Origin: Helicoverpa zea
Lineage: Eukaryota > Arthropoda > Insecta > Lepidoptera > Noctuidae
Assembly: GCF_022581195.2 (NCBI RefSeq)
Contig: NC_061467.1
Span: 1,178,001-1,242,000 of the forward strand
Direction: 5' to 3'
Length of the DNA stretch: 64,000 bases
Positions 48,334 through 59,300 of the stretch are shown here, piece by piece. The notes under the pieces are model-generated. The model was given only the letters and a program-made list of their open reading frames with translations, did not search any database and had not been told where the DNA came from. The translations under genes and the position numbers were made by a program. The first letter of the stretch is position 1; the number at the start of each line of letters is the position of its first letter.

Positions 48334-51300
48334 ATGACTCCCGATGTAGAAAGTGAGAGTAGTGACAACGATAGCCAGCAATCAGAGAATGAAGAAGAAA
48401 CAGAGCAGGCAGTAGAGGCAGCAGAACCAACAGGAGACGACAATGAGGATGATGATAACACAACGTTTAAAGACTTGGTGCGTACATGTGTTACTTTAGT
48501 AAAACCTGGTTTGCGAAGCTCATAATTATTTAAACTATGAAAGACTGCTAATTATTCACTTTTGTGTATATTCACTTCAATCTTAAGATCTTACTCATAG
48601 CATAAAATACGACTTATAAAAACATCATGTAGAGGTTATGTTATTAATTCTTTCAGGGGGTAGTAGATGTACTATGTGAAGCGTGTGAAGAATTAAAATG
48701 GAAGAAGCCATCAAAGATCCAGAAGGAAGCGATACCAGTCGCCTTGACGGGCAAGGATATCATTGGTTTAGCAGAGACTGGGTCGGGCAAAACTGGTGCC
48801 TTTGCTCTGCCAATCTTACAAGCACTGTTAGAAAACCCACAACGATACTTCGCGCTTATATTGACGCCCACCAGGGAGTTGGCATTCCAGATATCTGAAC
48901 AGTTTGAAGCTCTAGGTAAGATTTATCAAACTTTTTTTAACTCGAAGTCCAAGTTTTGTAAAACACATAAGCCCATAACACTTTAACCATAGCCTTCTAT
49001 AACAGTTAAAGGAATTTTCAAAATTGTTTCGGTAAATTCAGATTACCCCTAAAACATTACAAACTTACCTCTTTATAATATCATAACCTATGAATGACCA
49101 TGACCTCACTAGATTTTCAATACATCCAAGTTAATGTGGCAAGTCAGTTTGGCATCCAAAAAAGTTTTATGAAGTAACTTTTTCTATAAAACTTTCTATA
49201 ATTACAGGAGCCAGCATAGGAGTGAAATGTGCAGTGATAGTGGGAGGCATGGACATGGTGGCACAAGCTCTCATGCTGTCTAAGAAGCCACACATCATCA
49301 TAGCAACCCCGGGCAGACTGGTCGATCACTTGGAGAATACTAAGGGATTCAATCTGAAGGCACTTAAGTTTTTGGTGAGTTAAATATGAATTTATCTTCA
49401 TCTTTAGCGTTTTATAGTCCCACTGCAGGAGACAGCCATCTTCTCATATTTAGAAAGAAAGAGCATCAGTATCCATGCTTATTTTTGAGTGCATTGCAAT
49501 CATCAAATTATTTTTAACATGCCATAAGAATTACACTATTGTCAGAAATCTTCTTGCTTATATCAAGCTTCCAAAATTATAAAAGCAAAACTTCTAAGCA
49601 CTGCTAGCGATGAGGACCAATTTTTCCATGCCAATTTTTGAGTTTATTTTTTATGTAAATATAATTTTAGTTTACTTTAAAATAATTTAAATGAATTGAA
49701 AGCTGCCAAAAATAATCATCTTAAACTCTTCAAGGTAATGGACGAAGCTGACCGCATTCTTAACATGGATTTTGAAGTGGAGGTAGACAAGATTCTCCGC
49801 GTGATTCCCCGCGAGCGCCGCACATACCTCTTCTCTGCCACCATGACGAAGAAGGTGCAGAAACTGCAGAGGGCCTCCTTGCAGGATCCTGTGAAGGTGG
49901 AGGTGTCAACTAAGTACCAGACGGTGGAGAAACTGCTGCAATACTACCTGTTTATACCTGTTAAGTATAAGGTAAGGTTTTTAAATACTTTCTTCCCAAT
50001 GTTTTACCTGCTTACTGAGGAGACACGTTATTCTGATGTATAAGCTATATTAATTAATGCCTAATTTTTAAAAAATCCAGTCAGCCATTTCCACGGGAAC
50101 ACCTAATAATATATACACATTCACAAAGTTTTACCTTTATAATATAAGTGGGGCTTTAGTGGGTGGAACTTTTACATCAATATACTAAATAAATTGAACA
50201 TAAGGTATTCATCATTATGCAATGTAGGTTAGTGATCATATCCAACATACGGTAGATAAATCAAAAAAGTACATTTATAGGAACCAAAAAAACTCAATAG
50301 GCACTTCAAATAATTTATGTAATTTTTCTCAATTTTAATATCCCTTCTTCCTTCCCAGGACGTATACCTAGTCCACATACTAAACGAGATGTCCGGCAAC
50401 TCGTTCATCGTGTTCGTGGCGACATGCGCGGGCGCACTGCGGACGGCGCTACTGCTGCGCAACCTGGGACTCGCGGCCGTTCCGTTACACGGACAGATGT
50501 CGCAGAACAAACGTCTCGCTGCGCTCAATAAGTTCAAGAATAAAAGCCGATCGGTGCTTATTTGTACTGATGTCGCTTCGAGGTATGTTGGTGTTTTTGC
50601 AGGTTATTAATTTTTATTGCAAGTACTGGGTTTCCTGATATGATATGATAACATTACTCTAGTTTTTGTATTATTCTTGATTTATTCTCATAGGAACATA
50701 CCAGAAAATTTACTCAGTTGAAGAAGTTTGTTCTGACAAAATTACGATTGAGTTTCTAAAAGACTTCCTAAAATATTCAAGTAGTATGAACCAACAAACA
50801 AAATATGTACTCAAACGAGAACTTCCAAAATGCTAAATTAAGAATTGAAATCTCACTATCATGAGAGAAACTACAATTCGACTTACGTGTATTCATGTAA
50901 ATCTCTGCTTTACAGAGGTCTGGACATCCCTCACGTGGATGTGGTCATAAACCTGGACATCCCGCTGCACAGTAAGGACTACATTCATCGTGTCGGTCGC
51001 ACGGCTCGAGCCGGGAGGGCCGGCAAGGCTATCACTTTCGTTTCACAGGTCAGTTGAATTTAGCTTACCTAAAGATGACTAATACTCGTGGAAGTGGAAA
51101 TAGAGTACTTTCATGGATATAAATATAACGATTTAAAGGAGATTGGGCAAGAATGTATGAAGTTTGGTCCAAATGTCCACCACGAACGAGACCTATATAA
51201 TTAAATAGTCCACTTAATTTAGAGTTACTTTTACTAAGAAAGTAAAAAAAACAATGCCAAAAAAAAGTTACAGCCAAAAATGTATTCGTAATTTTCGATA

Positions 51301-52393
51301 GTTTTTGTATGTTATCATTATTATGAACAATTCTATTTTGTCAGAAGTCACAGAAAGTATGAAAATCGAACATCACGAAAAGTAATTGAAAAAATGAAAT
51401 TGCAAAAATCTATAAAATGTTTTTATTTGATTTTGCTATAACTTTTTTCTGGCATTATATATTTTTTTACTTTCATAACAAAAAATGTTCTATATTTAAC
51501 GGCCTATCTAGCCATATAGGTCTCATTCGTGGTGGACATTTGGACCGGAATCGCCCATTGTCCTTTATTTTGATGTAATTTTGTAAGAACATTACTGCCA
51601 TACGCCAAGTACATTGTACTTTGTTTTGCTACAAGATTTGCAGTACGATCATTATTTCATTTCAGTTATATCTGTATCTGGTCCTCTGATATCAACTTAG
51701 CAATTATTGTAGCAATGTTTTTTTTCTGTCATCAACGGCTTTCAATTACTTTGTACTACTTATCCCACTTTATATATTTTCTTATTATTCCAGTATGATG
51801 TGGAACTATACCAGCGCATAGAACAGCTGATAGGCAAGCAGCTGCCGCTGTACAAGACAGAGGAGAGCGAGGTCATGGTGCTGCAGGAGCGCGTGTCCGA
51901 GGCGCAGCGGCTCACTAAGATTGTAAGTACTTCTAGAACATTCTAGCAAGAGCATAGAACAGCTGATCGACAAGCAGTTGCTTCTACTTTACCCTTGTTG
52001 GTCACAAGCTCCCATCTTAATGTTTCCGTCTTCTAACAGAAGTTTTATGTGATCAAGCAGCACGAAAACCATATTACCGACAGCAGTTCCTTTGTCTGCC
52101 TCTTCGTAATCCAAAATAATTGATAGCATTTAATATTCATAATGTCTAACTGTCCAGTACTTTTCGACGTTGTATAATTTATTATAGAGCTCTTAATAAC
52201 AATACTTAATTTCGATAATGTAATTCTTCTTTCCCAGGAAATGAAAGAACTAGAAGACAAAAAGAACATAAAAGGCAAGAAGCGCGGGGCCGACTCGGAC
52301 GACGACACGGAGGAGGCGGCAGGAGTGCGCAGACGCATTAAGGGGAAGAACAACAACAAAAACAAACATGGCGGCAAGAAGAGAAAACGATGA
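48334..52393 (+). CDS. DDX47: DEAD-box RNA helicase DDX47 (Rrp3 homologue)
   Basis: Eight exons: 48334-48477, 48657-48915, 49208-49374, 49735-49971, 50359-50582, 50916-51048, 51794-51922, 52238-52393. GT-AG borders and phases agree: 1449 nt, 482 residues (human DDX47 is about 455). An acidic Ser/Glu/Asp N-terminus (1-46) precedes the helicase core: Q motif around KPSKIQKEAIP (67-77), motif I AETGSGKT (87-94), PTRELA (119-124), TPGRL (168-172), DEAD (193-196), SAT (224-226) and HRVGRTARAG (368-377). The tail is Lys/Arg-rich, a likely nucleolar signal. The family unwinds pre-rRNA for 18S maturation in the nucleolus, an ATP-dependent role. The core wording (GVKCAVIVGGMDM, ASRGLDIPHVDVV) fits DDX47. 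Confidence 0.95.
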
Positions 52394-52422
52394 ATAAATC
52401 GATTTATTTTAATTATAATAAA
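52393..52422 (+). terminator. DDX47 polyadenylation signals
   Basis: AATAAA at 52393-52398 overlaps the stop codon, and a second AATAAA is at 52417-52422. The 3' UTR may be extremely short. Confidence 0.5.
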
Positions 52423-52837
52423 AAATTAAGTAATAAAAATATTTTATTTGTAACAAAAACCGAAATACCTAAAGGATGACAGCTGCAAAATAATTGTGGC
52501 TGGTGGCGCAGTTGCCCACGCACACCCAACCCCTATCGAGTAGGATATGAGTGCCAATAAGAGGGCAAAAATAATTTAGTCCTTAAAACCAAGATTCTCT
52601 TAGGGTCGATTTATACTAGTGCAGAGTCGAAGCGCATCGAAGCGTCTATCCAAAACTGAACATAACAAATTCAACCTTAACTCCACGGCGTAACGCACAC
52701 ATTACTTCGGAGATTTAAAAAAGACGCGCGCATTCTCGCGCCCACTAGCGAACTAACGCGTCAACTGGCTAGTGATTCAATAGCTCTGCTGTTGATGCCC
52801 ATTACTACACGTGAGAGGTGTCCGTTACCCAGGCCAG

Positions 52838-53232
52838 GGGCCCGATTCTCCTAAGTTAATAATGTCAAAATCGAATAGAAATCGAATCGCAATATGATCG
52901 CAATAGCAGTTTTAACCATATCGGGCATTCTGCTACTAATATAAGACCAATCGTATTCGATTGACATTTGATTGGCGTGCGATTGGTCTGCTATTTTGGT
53001 GATTTTGGTCTATACGGTAGTTTGCTGTGCAATCATTTTGCAATCGTTAATCATTTGCAGACAAAATTATTCATTATTGAATGACAGAAAAGGATAAAAA
53101 CGTTTATTTCAAAGAAAAAATAGCGGAATGCCACATACGCTTCAATCGTAATCGAGTCGGGATTGGATATCAGTCGAATCGAGTCGAACGTGAATCGTAT
53201 GACGCTTAAGTAAAATTAGGAGAATCGGGCCC
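52838..53232. mobile_element. Nested MITE, GGGCCCGATTCTCCTAA termini
   Basis: A 395-bp element with inverted ends GGGCCCGATTCTCCTAA and a possible CAG duplication (52835-52837, 53233-53235). The interior is rich in aatcgaat/tcgaatcg units. It sits inside the larger TIR element, so it inserted later. Confidence 0.7.
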
Positions 53233-53358
53233 CAGATGTTGTCGACAATGGTCATTTGAATCTTATTAGATAGTTTTGAATCTTATAGATAGTTTTTTAT
53301 ATTCATAAATTTGTTGCGCGTATTATAGTTTTTTAATTATTTCACAAAAACATTTCCT

Positions 53359-53380
53359 GCTGGCGTAACGTTACGCCAGC
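53359..53380. repeat. 22-bp perfect palindrome
   Basis: gctggcgtaac followed directly by its exact complement, with no loop. It is isolated within the TIR element at 52603-54260. It could be a protein-binding site or chance. Confidence 0.45.
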
Positions 53381-54787
53381 CAGACCTTTTTCTAGTTGTT
53401 AGTTGTCTAGATAAAGTAAATGTTGTGCCATATTTTGTATTTGTTCTTTCTTCAGTTGCGAAGTTATTCGAGAATTTGCTGGGGTAACGGTTTTGGTTTT
53501 GTTTGCTAGATCTTTGAAATGGTTAAGCGGATTCTTATCATATTTTGTACATAAATAAATTTGTTCTGCAATAATAAAACCAAAATAATGCATATCTTAA
53601 AGGTTTTTTTTTTTTTTTTTTATTTATATATTTCCACACTTACATCTATCTTTACAGGATCTTAACCTAATGCGATAGAGAAGTAAATAAAAATTCTAAA
53701 CATATCAACTAAATTGAAACATAACCCTAAAAATATATATAATTAACAATTAAAGTTCTAGTTCGTAACATACTACCCTATATGCAATCCTTGTGAAGTC
53801 GTTCGTTATTTCGTTAAATGAAAAAACATTTCAATTGGTCCCAGCACTCGCAATAAGAAGTCTTACTTTAAACGTTATTTTAAAGCTTGTATCTGAAGTT
53901 TCATTAGTATCCTGTAAGTATTTAACAAGTTATGATGATATTCAGTTCTTCACGAGCACGGTCTTGATAAGCGCGGTGTTATTTAGCCACTGGATTGGAT
54001 ATATGAACTGAATGTTATGTCAATTATTCGTTTTTTAGATCAGTTGTATATCAGTAAAATTTCAGATCAGTACATTGGATAATTAATGAGATAATACGAT
54101 TAAAGCTCGAAAGTCATTAGGAAGTGAATGACCGTGGCAACCCGACCAAGTTTAGGTGGTTACGAAAAAGCGAAAACGCAACGGCTTCGCTTTAGTTGTA
54201 AAAAATTAAAAAAATTGACGCTTCGATGCGCTTCGGCTCTGTGCTAGTATAAATCGACCCTTAGGCGCCCGTTTTTTTTTGCAAAATATGTATTTTATAA
54301 GCTTTTGTTTACTTTAGAACTTATGATTTACTTACCGTTTCTCTCTTTAATACTTACTCTCTTTTCAGCAGCTGGTGCAGTTGCTTTCTCGAAGTTTAAA
54401 TTCATAATAGAGTAATCGTGGCAGCAGCAAAATGTTGTTTATTTTCATCATGATCTTCAAATCACTTTGTAGTAGGTATATGTATATTGCATTGGTACTC
54501 CAATGCAGTGCAAACACTTGCGTGTTTCTCACAGTAAATTAAGTTTTCATAGAGTATTGGGAATCAGAGCGAATCCTCAAACGAAACAAATTTTTTCAAT
54601 GCTTTCTTACAGTTTATTCTAAAAGTAAACAGTCATTTCTTTCTATAAAAAAATAAATTAAAAAAAAAAGAAATGCGTAAATCGCGTGGCGCCCTTAAAC
54701 TCGGCGCGCACTTGTAAAAACCGACGCACTTAAAACTAAGCGTTTAGGAAGAAATCACAACGTTGTTTTAAATTTTTTTAATCGTTA

Positions 54788-56310
54788 TTTATTATTTCTA
54801 TACAAATAGAACTGTACAGATAATTTTTTAAATTATTTACCACATCTCATCTGCTCTCACGATAGACTTTTTACAAAAGTGAAAACTATCAACATTACGC
54901 ACGTAATAAACGAGATCGCGCGCAGTTACCGCTTACCTACCGCTTCACTACGAGTCGCCGACACGTGTGCCACACGAGCGCCACGCGTCGCCACGCGTGC
55001 CGCACACGTCCGCACTCGTGCGCCACGCGGCACCAACACGCCGGCGACGCGAATCTAATTGAGCTGCGCGACGCGTGTGCTACGTTACATTATCATTCAA
55101 TTTCAATACAAAATTACACTATGGTCAGACGAACAATGGAAACAAGACGTGTTGGTACATCTCACTCATCTGGCAGTAGCTCTGTTGCGTTCGTGTTCAC
55201 ATTACCCTCGATAATATACTCTTTCACCTCGATACAAAGCGGTGCCGGTGCATCACAATTAATTTATCACAAACAATAAATAAGTACAATTTATAATATA
55301 TACCATAATATCTATCCAATAATATAATACATTGGCAGTGTGACATGCATGCTCTTACATAATTTAACTTTTGTTCAAATTTAAATGCACTAACTAAAAT
55401 ATACATAATTTGGAGGTGAAAAAGTGTATTACTTAGCAAACTAATGAAATCACACTGGAGGTCCTTATTGTAGTTATATTTAGGTATCTAGCTGAGCCGC
55501 ACCTCGCCCTCGCAGGAACGCTGACACGAGTCAGTATTGATCACAATTATAAGAAAACTAGTCAGTCTACAAAAATTAAGATCACAAATACAAAGGGCGG
55601 GGTGCGCGACAGCTAGCACTTAAAATAATTTCAAACTATTCCAATGTCTATACACAAGTTAAAAAACAAATGACCCGGGACGTCCTCGAATCGACCTTCG
55701 TTTGACTTCGCGGTCAAGCCGAACATACGTCTGATAAATAAAATATTAAAGCCTCACGTCCACAGTACTCCATAAAGTAATACAATTAGAATGTGCGTTT
55801 GCCAATCAATGGAGATTTGTATGAAGTTGTCAGTGAAGTGCGACGCGGCGCTGTCTGCGCGACAGCACAGCATCAGCATCGTGTTCCGCGGCCACTGCAC
55901 GTGTCGCGCAGACAGCGAGTGTCGCGGTGTGAGTGTCAAGTGTCGGAGTGTCGAGGCCGGCCCGGGCGCCTATAACAATATCACATGTTTCGCTACTAAC
56001 AACCTTGTATGGCTGAAACTAATCTTCACGTTATCTTTCGCTTGTTCGTTCTTGTGTACAGTTTACAAACACTTCGGCTTCAAATACTGACTGACTCGTC
56101 CCACAAATAATTCCATTTTACAAAACTGCCAGAATATGTTCGAATACACTATGTTTTAAGTTAGAGTGGGGCGTCGGGCGGCCCTCGCCCGCGAGAGCCG
56201 TCGGCACAGCTCGGCACAGCTCGGCCCGGCACGGCACAGCTCGGCACAGCGGCGGTCGCAGCACTGCGGCAGGAATGGAGGCGGCGGCGCGGCACACAAC
56301 ACTGTCACGC
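54788..56310 (-). other. Probable CNOT3 3' UTR
   Basis: No exon or strong repeat lies between the CNOT3 stop (56311-56313) and AATAAA on the minus strand at 54788-54793. The stretch includes GC-rich patches (about 54955-55075, 56165-56300) with cacgcg- and cggcacagct-type tandem pieces. The extent of the UTR is inferred. Confidence 0.4.
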
Positions 56311-59300
56311 TCAGTTCAAGTCACGGTCCTCTAAGTACTTATACTCGAACGTGAAGCCCTCCTTCTTGCGCTGGCCCCACTTCTCGTAGTCAAAGTAGAT
56401 ATATGTGCCCTGCAACCAAACATGACACATGTTACTAGTTGAGCAAGTACTTCTAATGACCAACACACATCGGAAGGAATGGAGTATCTGGCTACCGATT
56501 AAAGCTCACTGATCGCTTGGTAGTCTACTATAGTTATGTCGATTAGTCTTACGAGATAAGTTTGAATGTTCTTTGGCAATTTTAATCCTATGTCTTCCCA
56601 ATGTAAGTTGGCCAAATGTATAGTTATCGGCACGGATATTGAGCTCTCGGCGGAAGAGTAGGGATCGCTTTGCGCACTGTTCACATAAGGCAATAAACCA
56701 ATAAAAAGCTTCTGCGCAGGTGAAGGTCAGGGCTCAATATCCGTGCCAATAACTTTATTATTATCTTATTCAACATTTCTTGTATGATATCATTGTCAAA
56801 ATTCAAATTTCAAATTCATTGCAAAATTCGGTCTCTAGTTAGCAAATCAACAGATAATTAGAATATTGGGAACAGTCATTACAGTATAGAAGGTGCGTGA
56901 TGGCATTACCTGTTCATACTCCTCATTAATGACCTTGGGCTCCTCGTGCCTCTGGAACCACATCATGTACTTGGTGTGGAAGCGCCAGCTCTGCTTCTTC
57001 AGCGCCTTGGCGGCGAGGTACTGCGCCTTCGTGCCCTCCATGTAGTAGAACACGAAGAATAACGTCTCTGTCGACAGACGCTGGAAGAACTCCACTGAGT
57101 CTGAGTGCGGTAGCAGCACCTGCGAACATAGGCATAGCAATGTTAACTTATATTGTGGCATTTTATATCAGGCCAAAATAAATTATTATGTGCATAATAC
57201 GTAATAATCGTATCACACAAAGAAAAAGTACAATATCACGCATGGCAGTAAAAAAAGATTTGTAAAACTTTTGTATATTTTGTGTTTGTCATAGGACACA
57301 TCTAAGATGTTTTATTTCATACAGATATCACAGATTTTCAAAAAAACGTCAAAAGAACAGATCAGATAGTTTTATCTGAGTTTTTGTTATTATTATTTTC
57401 ACAACCACCACCAATATTTCAGTCCCAAATCCCAGTTTATCTTCCAACTGACCTGGTTATAATATAAGGGCGTCTGGCATATATTTCTGGGGAGGTACAC
57501 CCTCATTCGCTCCGAGTCGGACGGGTGGGGCATGTGGTAGAACGAAGACTCCAACATTTGGAATTGTAGCTGATGTTCCTGCAAATATATCAGTATCATT
57601 AATTTGATAAGGCTAAGGTACAGGTTAATGTGGCGCCTCGAGTGATATGATGATGAACATGCTTTTTTAGAGGTTTTGCTCTCCTATTATGAAGAAAAGA
57701 TAACACATCTTTAAAATCAAAGAAAGGTTTAGACTCATTATTCAAGAATGGATTTTACCAAAATAATATGGTAAAAATCCATAAGTGGGTACTTCTTAAC
57801 TAAAATTTTAGGTGTTGAATTGCACCAAACCAAATTTGAAGTTAGTCATTTGACGCCTTGTGCATGTACAATAGTTTTGTTTATATTTTTGTCTATTGTG
57901 AAGTCCGCAGCAGCGAATTTAGAAAAAGAAATGGTTCTCGACAAGATCTGTACGCACCTAATGCGCGAGAAGACAAATGTTAAACTTCAGTAATGTTCAG
58001 TTAGGTGATGATTTAGTAAATAAAATGGTAGTGCTGTAGAGCTTCAGGCCGTAACCCCGCATGGTCTTACCGAGTTGAGCGGCAGCGGGCCGAGCGGCGC
58101 CACGCCCAGCAGCGGCGGGATGTGCGCCGCCGCCAGCATCGCGCCGCGACGGACGCTCTGCAACACACAACCATAATATTCATTAACTAGGTGGACAATA
58201 GCGAAAATATTATCTATTATATATATAACATTATTTTAGTACATATTATGAACACTTACTATAAATTAATAATATAAGGTTAGCATATAAACGACTGCTG
58301 TACTCATACAAGGAGATACAACAGCTGCGTAAGACACTATAGTGAACAGCATTTGAGCAGACGACGAACTTTCAGACTGTAGGCTGCTTTGTGACAGTTT
58401 CAAAAATTCACAAAGCTATGTCGACCCCATCCGGAAATCGAACCCGAGATCTCTTGCAACTCCTCAAAGAGAGTCAGATCCTATGAGTCCCAGTAGAGAC
58501 AAAGCCTACCAGGAGTTGCGGGATTGTTCGAAAAAGTTACCGCGGCCCTGGTATATAAAGGGAAGAAGGAATATGATGGATAGTCTGGACACTTCTTCAC
58601 TCTGCAACCGCAGTGAGTCATTTGATGATTTACTACCAACAAAAAAAAAAAACACAAGCACAAGACAGCTTGAAGCTGTCGCCCCTGACTGCTTGAAGCG
58701 GTCCGTGTATTGCCGGCTATATGGTAGTAGTTAAGGTGTTGCGTCCAACCTGTGGATGGTGCTGGTCGAGGCCGGCTCGCTGCACGGCCTGCTGCGCCAT
58801 GCTCTTGAGCGACGCCGTGCCGCTGCCCGGCGCCGCGCCCGCCGTACTCGACGACTCGCTTACTCGACCACTGGAAGACACAACAATAAGTTATAACCAA
58901 CAAATCAAACACTAGTTTTTAAAAAGAGCCATTTCAAACTTTCGAGCAAATCTTTAAGATTTTGGACTCCCATAACACCCAGAAAAGGTTCTAATTTGAA
59001 ATTCAATCTCATCACCTCATAGGAGTATCAGACTAACTCATTATCAATCTGCATCATCATCAATTTGACCACTTAAATTCAAGATATTAAAATAACTACA
59101 TGCTCAGATCAAAAAATAATTTCGCATTTATAGTGCTAATTGAATTCTAATTTCTTGAGACCATACGTAAATTCAAAATACTAGCAAGAAATCTCAAAGA
59201 TCCCAGTGACCCATATAAACACTAGAACGTAACCTAGTATTGTATACCTGACCTAGTGAACTTGTAGTAAGGTTGATCTAATGACCTTGTACACTACTCC

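Larger units (their letters stand above)
52603..54260. mobile_element. TIR element with TTA duplication, carrying a nested MITE
   Basis: TIRs GGGTCGATTTATACTAG continue through gaagcgcatcgaagcgtc for about 45 bp at each end. TTA flanks both sides (52600-52602, 54261-54263). The 1658-bp interior contains a second MITE, a 22-bp perfect palindrome and a T18 run (53604-53621) that may be the poly(A) tail of a minus-strand retroinsertion. No transposase was recognised. Confidence 0.75.

Noticed and set aside
54965..55279. 104-codon frame in a GC-rich patch
   Set aside because: Composition is driven by cacgcg-type repeats in the likely CNOT3 3' UTR; no domain or splice support.
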